14,902 nucleotides of DNA from Chloroflexota bacterium (GTDB taxonomy: Bacteria > Chloroflexota > Ktedonobacteria > Ktedonobacterales > Ktedonobacteraceae): positions 1 to 14,902 of the forward strand of contig JAJZEJ010000154.1 in NCBI GenBank assembly GCA_021828635.1, in the 5' to 3' direction. A program made the position numbers and the translations under genes. The notes below the pieces were generated by a model that worked only from the letters and a program-made list of their open reading frames with translations, ran no database searches and was not told where the DNA came from. This document shows, one piece after another, positions 7,353 through 14,183 of the stretch (positions are counted from its first letter, which is position 1; each line of letters begins with the position of its first letter).

Positions 7353-7655
7353 TTAGAACTTTTCTTCAAAAGAACGGCGTTTCCGGCAGAGCGGTGCGCC
7401 AGTCAGGGATTGCTTCGGCAGAGGTTTTCCTTGCAGATAGGCCATGAGAACAGCTTCCTTCTCCTCGTCGGTGGCATCTGGTTCCCAGAGTGTTGGTCGC
7501 CATCCGGCCTGAAACCTTCGCTGTTTCTCCACCTGCCAGACAATTCCGCGCTTGATCGCGTCATTGCGGCGCTTTGCCAGGAGCAGAAGACCCGGTCCTG
7601 CCAGCAGAGACAACAGCCCGCCGAGAATGAGCATGCTAAGAATCAACGGTGTCAT
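7353..7655 (-). CDS. Small single-pass membrane protein, unknown function
   Basis: The 100-residue product starts with a strongly hydrophobic segment (residues 4-26, LILSMLILGGLLSLLAGPGL region) followed by KRR, giving an N-out, C-in signal-anchor topology. The remaining ~70 residues are soluble and charged (KRRNDAIKRG, WEPDATDEEKEAVLMAYLQG). AGGAAGG lies about 10 nt upstream of the ATG. The gene begins 24 bp after the adenine methyltransferase stop, so it is probably cotranscribed. I recognise no family. It is one of five small membrane proteins interleaved in this cluster. Confidence 0.6.
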   Translation of the reverse strand: MTPLILSMLILGGLLSLLAGPGLLLLAKRRNDAIKRGIVWQVEKQRRFQAGWRPTLWEPDATDEEKEAVLMAYLQGKPLPKQSLTGAPLCRKRRSFEEKF

Positions 7656-7679
7656 ACGATGCGTTCCTTCCTGTTCATC

Positions 7680-8558
7680 TTACCAAACGGTGCTTTCTTC
7701 TTGTTCGTTGAGGGACCATAACTGGCCCTGCGTGGCTGGATAGTTCATTAACAGCATCTCACGAGCAAGCTTTCGAGCAGTACGAGTACGTTCAACCGCC
7801 TTTGGTTGCGTCCAGGTCAGGCGTCGCCACGTAGGAGCCGGATACAGGTCATCCAACAAGGGATGTTCATAGTACGAGACCGCTACCAGGGCCGGAGTCT
7901 CGTTGAGCAGATGGGCCAGACGCGCATGGTCATCAGCCGTGAACACAGGTGTTTCCCCCACATTGTAATAGTCCTCACAACCGATATAGGGCGGGTCACA
8001 ATACAGCAGCGTCCGGCGCGTCTGATATGTGGTGATGAGCGTGGCGAAGTCTTGACATTCAATTTGCACTAGACGAAACCGCGCTGCCACAGCCGTCAGC
8101 AGCGCGGTCGCACTGCGCAAGGTTCGCGCACGATGGTTGCCCTCTTGCACTGAATACCCCCAACCGGCGCTGAAATCTGGCCCCCCGCCAAAAGTCGAGC
8201 GCATGACGTAAAACCAGCGTGTCGCCCGCTCTACATCATCCATTGTCGTCTCCGCTTGCAAACTGGCACGATAGGCTCTATAGAGCTGGCGACTAAAGGG
8301 AAGCGTCTCCAAACGTGCCTGTAAGGCTTCAGGCCGGTCTCGTGCCACCATCCAAAAGTTCACCAGGTCGCCATACACATCGTTGTACACCTCCAGGTGA
8401 TTGCCTCTCGGCTTGGCGACCAGCACATGCGCCGCACCACCAAACACGTCCACATACGTGCCATAGGTCTGCGCCGGAGGAAACGCAGCGACAATGCGTC
8501 TGGCGGCCACATATTTACCTCCTACCCAGGCAATCGGCGAGGTTCCTGCTGGCATCAT
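7680..8558 (-). CDS. D12-class (Dam-type) N6-adenine DNA methyltransferase
   Basis: The 292-residue product carries the full set of D12 adenine methyltransferase motifs in Dam order: AWVGGK at residues 10-15 (motif X), DVFGGA at 37-42 (motif I, AdoMet binding), EVYNDVYGDLVNF at 56-68, and the catalytic DPPY at 188-191. Such enzymes transfer a methyl group to N6 of adenine in a short DNA site. I chose the ATG at 8558 (or the next codon, 8555) because GGAAGGGAGGG lies just upstream; the in-frame extension to 8600 overlaps the preceding small gene. No restriction endonuclease is adjacent, so it is probably an orphan or self-protection enzyme of a mobile element. The target sequence cannot be predicted from what I see. 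It sits downstream of a cytosine methyltransferase in the same run of genes. Confidence 0.92.
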   Translation of the reverse strand: MMPAGTSPIAWVGGKYVAARRIVAAFPPAQTYGTYVDVFGGAAHVLVAKPRGNHLEVYNDVYGDLVNFWMVARDRPEALQARLETLPFSRQLYRAYRASLQAETTMDDVERATRWFYVMRSTFGGGPDFSAGWGYSVQEGNHRARTLRSATALLTAVAARFRLVQIECQDFATLITTYQTRRTLLYCDPPYIGCEDYYNVGETPVFTADDHARLAHLLNETPALVAVSYYEHPLLDDLYPAPTWRRLTWTQPKAVERTRTARKLAREMLLMNYPATQGQLWSLNEQEESTVW

Positions 8559-8577
8559 ACCCTCCCTTCCCCTCTGC

Positions 8578-8769
8578 TCAGAGTGGTTTCTCAACAACAA
8601 CTGCGATGACGATGGCGACGACGAAGATGGTTGTCGCTATGCCGAGGGCGATCCAGAACGGCCCCATGTGGTGGTGGCGGAGTGCGTGCCATGCTCCATG
8701 TGCCACGATAGAAACCATCGTAGCAAAAAAGAGCAGTAGACCCCAATAGGTTATCAGAAAATTCATCAT
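8578..8769 (-). CDS. Small two-TM membrane protein, unknown function
   Basis: The 63 residues form two hydrophobic helices (about 4-27 and 37-59) joined by a His-rich loop (HALRHHHMG). AAGGAG is 6 nt upstream of the ATG at 8769, a strong site that supports real translation. It lies 41 bp downstream of the cytosine methyltransferase and 19 bp upstream of the adenine methyltransferase start. I do not recognise the family. The hairpin topology resembles holin-like or small toxin-like proteins, but nothing specific supports either reading. Confidence 0.6.
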   Translation of the reverse strand: MMNFLITYWGLLLFFATMVSIVAHGAWHALRHHHMGPFWIALGIATTIFVVAIVIAVVVEKPL

Positions 8770-8810
8770 GCTTTACTCCTTGTATTCTTTACTTGTGCTG
8801 GTACGCTGTT

Positions 8811-10244
8811 TCAGGCAAGCGCCGCCAGACATCGTTCCATCAGTAGATGCATGACCGGCGGAGTGACAGCATTGCCAAGCTGGCGGACTCGCTCGCGCCT
8901 GCTGCCAGTGATGGTATAGTCTGGCGAGAAGGCCATCGCTGCCTGGATCTCATGGGGTTCAAGCATACGAAAGCCATACTCTCCCACAGCGAGAGAAGCG
9001 GAGGTATCTGTCGTCAGCAACGCATGGCGCTCTAGCGTGGTGATCGTCCCAACGGGTTCCGTGATCGGAGCCACTGTCCCTGTCTGGTAGTAACTCAGCA
9101 GCCAGGCTGGCGGATAGAGCAACCCATGATGATTCCCCTCGGCCACCACGGTCATGAGTGGGTGTGTCACCGGCTTCACACGATACTCCCAGAGCAGTTC
9201 GAGTAGCACTGGCGTCACGAGTGCCATATCATCACGGGTTGTTTGGGTTAGGAAGGGACGTTCCACAGGGGCAAGATGCTTGCCCTCGTCCTGTCCGCCA
9301 TGACTCAAGGTCATGAGGAATGGTGGCCTGCTCGCCATATCCAGATCACCAGCCTGCTTCGTCTGGGCCACCTGCGCCGAGACGTGACGTAGCTCCTGAT
9401 GACGCTGAAGACCTGCTGCAATGCGCCGGAGCGTGGTGGGCTTGAGGGGCTTGCGACGATCCTTGATCCGTTGCACCGGCAGATTCCAGTCAATGGCACT
9501 GGCCGCCGCGTAATAAGAAGGAACGACTTCGCTGGCACACACCGGACACCGATAGACATATTGGCCGCTCCGTCCATATTTCCCGTAGGGGCGCAACGGA
9601 TTCTTCCAACTCTGCACAGCTTGCTGATCCTTTTCGCACGTAGGACAATAGGCCGTCGGCGTGAAGGTGAGATTCGGCTTGCGATTCGTGCGCTTATAGA
9701 ACACACAATACATGCGATCTCGACTCTGCGGTGTTGGGTGCGCAAACATCGAATTGAAGTAGACGATCTCCCAGGCATAATCGAGCGCCTGCCACGCAGC
9801 AAGCCAGGCATCCCATAAGCGCCAGGAGCGTGCATCGACCACGTTTTCCAAAATCACGATCTGGTACTCGTGGTGTTCGGCGAAGCGGAGCGGATCCCAC
9901 ATCGTGCAACGGGACCGCTCTTCTGCTGGATCAATGGGCGCTGCTGAACCCCAGAGCGTGTCTTGTCCCAATCCCTTACGCGGCTTGCCTTTCGAGAGGC
10001 TGTGGTTCGTACACTCTGGGCTTGCCAACAGCATCGTTGTAGAGGGATAACGGCGCGGATCCGCCAGGCTCACGTCGGCCAGCACATGCTCAGTAGTGGG
10101 ATAATTGGTGGCATGGGTCTCAATGGCACGAGTCCAGTGGTTCATCGCTAGGCGCACCTCGGCACCGGCGGCGACAGCTCCAGTGGTGCTGCCGCCCGCT
10201 CCACAAAACATGTCCGTGCAGGTCACGTAGCTCGACCGATTCAT
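8811..10244 (-). CDS. C5-cytosine DNA methyltransferase with zinc-ribbon insert
   Basis: From the ATG at 10244 the product is 477 residues with C5-methyltransferase motifs in order: DMFCGAGGS at 11-19 (motif I), SPECTNHS at 75-82 with catalytic Cys78 (motif IV; PEC in place of the usual PC), ENV at 133-135 (motif VI), QSRDR at 173-177 (motif VIII) and GNAVTPPV at 457-464 (motifs IX-X). The SPECTNHS form is known from a subgroup of actinobacterial and phage enzymes. Between motif VIII and the target-recognition region, CPTC (200-203) and CPVC (233-236) form a probable zinc ribbon, which is unusual for Dcm-type enzymes. The start forms an ATGA overlap with the DUF488 gene stop, so the two are translationally coupled; this decides against the GTG further upstream. 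No partner endonuclease is adjacent. Confidence 0.93.
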   Translation of the reverse strand: MNRSSYVTCTDMFCGAGGSTTGAVAAGAEVRLAMNHWTRAIETHATNYPTTEHVLADVSLADPRRYPSTTMLLASPECTNHSLSKGKPRKGLGQDTLWGSAAPIDPAEERSRCTMWDPLRFAEHHEYQIVILENVVDARSWRLWDAWLAAWQALDYAWEIVYFNSMFAHPTPQSRDRMYCVFYKRTNRKPNLTFTPTAYCPTCEKDQQAVQSWKNPLRPYGKYGRSGQYVYRCPVCASEVVPSYYAAASAIDWNLPVQRIKDRRKPLKPTTLRRIAAGLQRHQELRHVSAQVAQTKQAGDLDMASRPPFLMTLSHGGQDEGKHLAPVERPFLTQTTRDDMALVTPVLLELLWEYRVKPVTHPLMTVVAEGNHHGLLYPPAWLLSYYQTGTVAPITEPVGTITTLERHALLTTDTSASLAVGEYGFRMLEPHEIQAAMAFSPDYTITGSRRERVRQLGNAVTPPVMHLLMERCLAALA

Positions 10245-10669
10245 CGCATTCCGCCTTCCTGTTCGAGCAACTCCTTCAAGACAAAGCGATGGCACGGGCC
10301 TTCTTGTTCCCAACACAGCAGGGTAATAGTGCCATGTTCGCGCTCCAGGCTTCGCAGGAATGCCAGCGTGCCTTGTGAGGCACGAGAGAAGCGGGGCGCT
10401 CCCTTGCCTCGATAGTCATAGACCTGACTGACGTGTATGGCCGCCTGATTCACCCGGTAGCCCTCGGCAACATCCACCCAGAGGATGCGCCTGTCCCGAT
10501 ACGCATCCAGGAGGTCCGGCAAGGGCGCAGCACTGGGAATCCACAGGTCGATATCCTGGCGAGCGACGCCACGCGGCCAACGCCGCATCACGAGAACGCG
10601 CAGCCCGTAGGCCATCCGCTCCTGCTCAGAGAGCCGTTTGAGCGTGTAGATGCTGGCTTCTTTGAACAT
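10241..10669 (-). CDS. DUF488 family protein
   Basis: The 142-residue protein has DUF488 hallmarks: RVLVMRRWPRGVARQDID near residues 24-41, a central DLLDAYRDR helix, and the C-terminal GTITLLCWEQEGPCHRFVL segment, where DUF488 proteins normally have a conserved Cys and a CHR motif. The two Cys residues in this last segment are retained. DUF488 is widespread and of unknown biochemical function. GGAAGG lies about 8 nt before the ATG at 10669. Its TGA overlaps the ATG of the C5-methyltransferase (ATGA), so expression of the two is coupled. A helper or regulatory role beside the methyltransferase is inferred from position only. Confidence 0.75.
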   Translation of the reverse strand: MFKEASIYTLKRLSEQERMAYGLRVLVMRRWPRGVARQDIDLWIPSAAPLPDLLDAYRDRRILWVDVAEGYRVNQAAIHVSQVYDYRGKGAPRFSRASQGTLAFLRSLEREHGTITLLCWEQEGPCHRFVLKELLEQEGGMR

Positions 10670-10690
10670 ATCGTCGCCTTCCTTCTCTCT

Positions 10691-10933
10691 CTAGAGATCA
10701 TCGTCCCAACGGGCATGCTGGCCCTTGGGCATCGCAACCGGTGCCGGTGGTGTGGGCGCTGGTCGGGGCTTCTTCGGAAGCAAGCTGCGCATCGTGGAAA
10801 GTTCCAGCAGCAAGCCATTCACCTTCTGCGCCACTCGATGGGCCGCCGTGATTAGCAAGACACCCAGGATGACCAGACCAACCAGTGCCAACGCACCATA
10901 ACAGCCAATGTGGAAGAGAAGCGATTCAAGCAT
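10691..10933 (-). CDS. Small membrane protein with Pro-rich tail, unknown function
   Basis: The predicted 80-residue product has one hydrophobic helix (about residues 10-32, ALALVGLVILGVLLITAA) and then a cytosolic tail ending in a Pro/Ala-rich stretch (RPAPTPPAPVAMP). A GTG at 10945 is in frame but directly abuts the GGAG site. The ATG at 10933 lies 11 nt from it and is the more likely start, though neither spacing is ideal. It begins about 42 bp after the preceding membrane gene and ends 21 bp before the DUF488 start. Family unknown. Confidence 0.5.
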   Translation of the reverse strand: MLESLLFHIGCYGALALVGLVILGVLLITAAHRVAQKVNGLLLELSTMRSLLPKKPRPAPTPPAPVAMPKGQHARWDDDL

Positions 10934-10975
10934 GAGAAAAAACACTCCTTTGCAGGAAACTGAAAAAGAAACACC

Positions 10976-11260
10976 TTACGACTCGTTGTTCTCTGGTGAT
11001 CGTTGCTCCCTATCCTGGAATAGGTCCACTACGATTCGCTCAGGAATCCGTCTGCCCTGTAGACCAATCTGCTTGTTATAGGTGTGGATCGCCTGAATGA
11101 CATCCTGGTGATATTGCTCTCGTACCCGTTGCTGCTCTTCTGGCGTCACCACGCCAGAACGTGGGTGCTGCTTCCTGGTGCCGAGCCAGTAGCACACAAG
11201 GGCCATCAGCACCAGTAGACCCATGACAAGCAAAACTGGAAGAGGCGGTAGAATACTCAT
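10976..11260 (-). CDS. Small single-pass membrane protein, unknown function
   Basis: The 94-residue product has a leading hydrophobic helix (residues 5-27) followed by a basic GTRKQHPR turn, then a soluble helical tail (TPEEQQRVREQYHQDVIQAI). Its ATG overlaps the stop of the DUF5131 gene as ATGA, making translational coupling likely and supporting it as a real gene despite its size. The family is not recognised. Confidence 0.6.
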   Translation of the reverse strand: MSILPPLPVLLVMGLLVLMALVCYWLGTRKQHPRSGVVTPEEQQRVREQYHQDVIQAIHTYNKQIGLQGRRIPERIVVDLFQDREQRSPENNES

Positions 11261-12036
11261 GGCATCGCCTCACCTTTCGTCTTCAGCACGGGAAACTCAT
11301 CCCAGGTCCGCCCATCCAGTTCGCGGCCACCGGACTTCGGCGTGCGACCGCCCCATTGTTTGTGAAAGAAGCTGATTTCCCGCTCCACGCACTGGTCGCG
11401 CAGATCACGGACCCACTCAGGATTACATGGTCGTGCATCGGGACCGCTCTCGCCACCGGTAATCAGCCAGTGGATACCATCCAGGTTCAGCGATGGCAAG
11501 GGACCAAGCAGTGGCTCGGCACTGATGAAGCGGACCGCCGCCGGGACCGCTCGCAACGCATCAGCGCGTGGCGTCAGTGCATTGCGTTCAATGCTCACGC
11601 CCATCCAAACATTGGGCGGCCAGTCGAGCTGCTGGCCAAGACGGCGTAATCGCCCTGATCGCTTGGTCAACACCTGGAAGGTGTGCCAATGCGCCTGACG
11701 CATGACCTCGAACACCTGCGCGATAAAGGTATCAGGGATGGCACTATGAAACAGGTCGCTCATCGAATCGACAAAGATCATCCGTGGTTGCTTCTGGTGC
11801 AGAGGCCACGAGAGTCGCTCCGGCAGCAGCTGCACGATAGAGAAGGGCTGCGCATACTGCCTGGGCATCGGCCTCCCATTTTTTGGATAGCAACCGCCAT
11901 GTGTTTGGTAAGCGTGATGGCGCATATCATGCAGGGTAAAGGCGTAGCAATGATCACAGCCCGCCGTCGCGCGGGTGCAACCGACCGTTGGGTTCCACGT
12001 CGCATTCGTCCAAGCTATCGCTGATGTTCCGCTCAT
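11257..12036 (-). CDS. DUF5131 / phage Gp37-Gp68 family three-Cys protein
   Basis: The 259-residue protein matches the phage Gp37/Gp68 family (DUF5131). The N-terminal signature IAWTNATWNPTVGC...GCDHCYA gives Cys20, Cys27 and Cys30 (CX6CX2C), an arrangement like a radical-SAM iron-sulfur site. Further family blocks are MIFVDSMSDLFH, FQVLTKRSGRL, WMGVSIE, RFISAEPLLGP, WLITGGESG and the C-terminal FFHKQWG. It is common in phages and mobile elements and is thought to be radical-SAM-like; substrate unknown. A separate partner called TcmP often accompanies this family, but I see none here. The start and the end both form ATGA overlaps with neighbours, so it is embedded in a coupled operon. Confidence 0.88.
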   Translation of the reverse strand: MSGTSAIAWTNATWNPTVGCTRATAGCDHCYAFTLHDMRHHAYQTHGGCYPKNGRPMPRQYAQPFSIVQLLPERLSWPLHQKQPRMIFVDSMSDLFHSAIPDTFIAQVFEVMRQAHWHTFQVLTKRSGRLRRLGQQLDWPPNVWMGVSIERNALTPRADALRAVPAAVRFISAEPLLGPLPSLNLDGIHWLITGGESGPDARPCNPEWVRDLRDQCVEREISFFHKQWGGRTPKSGGRELDGRTWDEFPVLKTKGEAMP

Positions 12037-12344
12037 CGTCTGGCACCTCGTCTCTTTTGTTCGTAGGCATTTGGCACGATGGCCTCAACAAAGCAACGCC
12101 CATGCTCCAGGCGGATGATGACATCATTGCCCTCTTCCATCCAACAATGAAAGGTCGCCCCAAGACCTTTCACCGCCCAGATGCGAGAGCGATCTGTGCC
12201 GACGGCATCGATACGTGCGCTGCGAATCTGCTCATCGTGTGCTGCAACCAGCGCCCGTTCCTTCGGCGTTTCGTCCCGCTCGTCAGGAAATCGATAGTGT
12301 CCAGAGGACGCAAACAGATTCGTAATGATCTCGAAGAGGCTCAT
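12033..12344 (-). CDS. Unknown 103 aa protein
   Basis: The frame is open further upstream, but the ATG at 12344 forms an ATGA overlap with the stop of the ASCH gene, so I take it as the start. The product is a small soluble protein (DERDETPKERALVAAHDEQIR, then a beta-rich VKGLGATFHCWMEEGNDVIIR and LEHGRCFVEAIV). Its C-terminal stop in turn overlaps the DUF5131 start. I do not recognise the family. The tight coupling on both sides argues that it is real and may act with one neighbour. Confidence 0.55.
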   Translation of the reverse strand: MSLFEIITNLFASSGHYRFPDERDETPKERALVAAHDEQIRSARIDAVGTDRSRIWAVKGLGATFHCWMEEGNDVIIRLEHGRCFVEAIVPNAYEQKRRGARR

Positions 12345-12907
12345 CTTCCAGCCTCTCTTTCCCGTTGCTGAAGCCGCTCTACCACGGCACTCAGTTCTTG
12401 TCGGCATCCATCGGGCAGGGTCCACCCCCATAGACCAAGCGAACCACGTACCGCTACCGGCGTGGCCAGGTGATAGACAGTGGCGAAATGCCATACATAG
12501 CGTCCATCGCTATAATTGCCGAAGGCCCGTTCTTGATCGCTCAGCCTTGCACGCAACTCCGCCGTTGTCGGGCGGATATCATCAAGCAGACCAAGCGCAA
12601 TCACGTGTCCAATGGGGAAAGCACGTGCATCAGCATAGCCTGCCTCGCATAGCACGGTCCTGAATGGTTCCTGCTTGCAGAGCATGTGGGCCTCGGCAGG
12701 AAAGCCCTTGGCCGCGTGAATGGCGACTGGACCCCGATAGGCCAGCTTCCAGCTCCGCGTCTCTTGCTGTTTCGCATTCAGAGCTACCAGCATGGCCCAA
12801 GGTTGCGTCAAGGTGAGCGCCCTGATCGATGGGCGTTGAAGCACCTGTGTTAGCAGTCGCCTGATATTCACTTCTCGCTGTTCTTGCTCAAGTGTCTGTT
12901 GCATCAT
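12341..12907 (-). CDS. ASCH-domain protein (putative nucleic acid or nucleoside binding)
   Basis: The 188-residue product carries an ASCH-type fold signature from about residue 30: ALTLTQPWAMLVALNAKQQ, then ETRSWKLAYRGPVAIHAAKG, which hold the Lys, Glu, Arg and Trp positions expected of this family. The rest includes HVIALGLLDDIR and WHFATVYHL. ASCH proteins bind RNA; some members (YqfB-type) hydrolyse N4-acetylcytidine, and others accompany phage or defence loci. The ATG at 12907 is fixed by an ATGA overlap with the Nudix stop; a longer in-frame extension to 13069 would run inside the Nudix gene and is rejected. Its own stop overlaps the next gene. Substrate not predictable. Confidence 0.8.
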   Translation of the reverse strand: MMQQTLEQEQREVNIRRLLTQVLQRPSIRALTLTQPWAMLVALNAKQQETRSWKLAYRGPVAIHAAKGFPAEAHMLCKQEPFRTVLCEAGYADARAFPIGHVIALGLLDDIRPTTAELRARLSDQERAFGNYSDGRYVWHFATVYHLATPVAVRGSLGLWGWTLPDGCRQELSAVVERLQQREREAGR

Positions 12908-13998
12908 TGATCTCCCTCTGTAAGTGATCCTGCCAGACCTTCCATGCGAAGAATCTCCGCAATGCGTGCGAGCGGGATGTCTTGCTGATAGAGGTGCTGC
13001 GCACACACATGGATGTCTTCGATAGAAAAGGTGCGGGTAAACCGAGCGCCATAGGCAACAATCTGGCATACCACATCTTGATCCAGCGTGGCCAGAATCT
13101 GTTCAATCATGGCACGGGGTGCAGGGAACGGGGTGCATCCTTCAAGCGCATGCTGAATGCTCTCCACCGTGAGCGGGTCGTGATAGAATGTGAGTTCCTG
13201 AATCACCTTCAGCACCGATTGGCGTAGACTCGCCTCTGCACTCTGCTGGTAGGCGCGGGCCATCACGGCCAGCATGCGCAGGGTTCCATTACAGAGTGCC
13301 GGTGATAGCCCTCGCCACAGTGGAAGCTGGGACCGCAAGATTTCTGTGCTGGCCCCATCAAGCGTATCAGCCAGAATCTTCCCGTGGTCAAAGGCCAGCT
13401 TCAGGTCTGGCACGTTCAGCAACGGAAACCAAGCCACTTCGGCGGCATCATCACCCGCTTGTACGTCCACGCCCTGCTCTTCCTCTGCCACCGCAAGAAA
13501 CACCACGCTGACGAAGCGACCGCGTGGATCACGCCCTGGGTCACTAGAGGTCGCCAGTTGATGAAGCTGGGCGAAAGCGAGCTGCACCCCCGTCTCTTCG
13601 CGCACCTCTCGGATAGCCGCCACTTCTGCAGACTCTCCTTGCTGCACCTTGCCACCAGGAAAGGCATACGATCCGGCGAAAGGGGGGCGTCCGCGCTTCA
13701 CCAGCAAGAGTTCTACCTGCTGACCAGAAAGCCGCCGGAGCAGAATCACATCAGCAGTCAGCGTGACCTGCGCAGTCTTGCTGTGTATGCTTGCCTTATT
13801 GTTCTCTGTCGCCTGCCCTTCGTAGTGCCTTCTCAGGAGATCCAATAGACGTTTGGCCTCCTCATCGGTCAAGGACACGGTGTCCCAAACGCCTTCCAGT
13901 GTGCGCTGCTCAAGCACGACCGGCCAGAATTCGTTATCGAAGACCACCGTCGGCGGATCGTTTTGCCTGTCGTTGAGCCTGATTCGCTGCTCACTCAT
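12904..13998 (-). CDS. Nudix hydrolase, ADP-ribose pyrophosphatase/NrtR-like, with extra N- and C-terminal regions
   Basis: The 364-residue protein has a perfect Nudix box at residues 116-138 (GX5EX7REVREETGV), preceded by RGRPPFAGSYAFPGG and followed by SDPGRDPRGRFVSVVFLA, a combination typical of ADP-ribose/NrtR-type enzymes. Such enzymes hydrolyse nucleoside diphosphates linked to another group. Residues 1-75 form an acidic N-terminal region of unknown type, and residues 225-364 form a largely helical C-terminal extension, so it is more than twice the size of a minimal Nudix enzyme. In NrtR the extension is a DNA-binding winged helix; whether that holds here is unknown. The ATG at 13998 is set by an ATGA overlap with the preceding stop and GGGAG about 6 nt upstream. 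The stop overlaps the ASCH start. Confidence 0.85.
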   Translation of the reverse strand: MSEQRIRLNDRQNDPPTVVFDNEFWPVVLEQRTLEGVWDTVSLTDEEAKRLLDLLRRHYEGQATENNKASIHSKTAQVTLTADVILLRRLSGQQVELLLVKRGRPPFAGSYAFPGGKVQQGESAEVAAIREVREETGVQLAFAQLHQLATSSDPGRDPRGRFVSVVFLAVAEEEQGVDVQAGDDAAEVAWFPLLNVPDLKLAFDHGKILADTLDGASTEILRSQLPLWRGLSPALCNGTLRMLAVMARAYQQSAEASLRQSVLKVIQELTFYHDPLTVESIQHALEGCTPFPAPRAMIEQILATLDQDVVCQIVAYGARFTRTFSIEDIHVCAQHLYQQDIPLARIAEILRMEGLAGSLTEGDQ

Positions 13999-14183
13999 CT
14001 CCTGCTCCCTCTGCGTTCCCTTGTCATCCACAGAGAGATGACATTGGACACGATGAACCATGCAAAAGCACCATACAGCACTGCATTCAAAACCGTTATT
14101 GAGATCCCACTATAAGCACCGACACCGATGCCAGCCAGAAAAGCGGCTGAGGTGATGGACAACGTGTACCACAGTTTTCTCAT
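13995..14183 (-). CDS. Small two-TM membrane protein, unknown function
   Basis: The 62-residue product has two hydrophobic helices (about 4-24 and 28-52) and a basic end (RERRGSRR), giving an N-in, C-in hairpin. AAGGAGGAG just upstream of the ATG is a strong ribosome binding site. Both ends are ATGA overlaps, with the HNH gene before and the Nudix gene after, so it is certainly in the coupled operon. Family not recognised. Confidence 0.6.
   Translation of the reverse strand: MRKLWYTLSITSAAFLAGIGVGAYSGISITVLNAVLYGAFAWFIVSNVISLWMTRERRGSRR

Noticed and set aside
7184..7369. Minus-strand 61-codon frame in the gap near 7200
   Set aside because: No convincing ribosome site, odd Cys/Arg-rich composition and overlap with the end of the small membrane gene; treated as noncoding.
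12908..13069. Upstream extension of the ASCH gene to 13069
   Set aside because: The extension lies inside the Nudix gene in another frame; the ATGA overlap at 12904-12907 gives a clear start.
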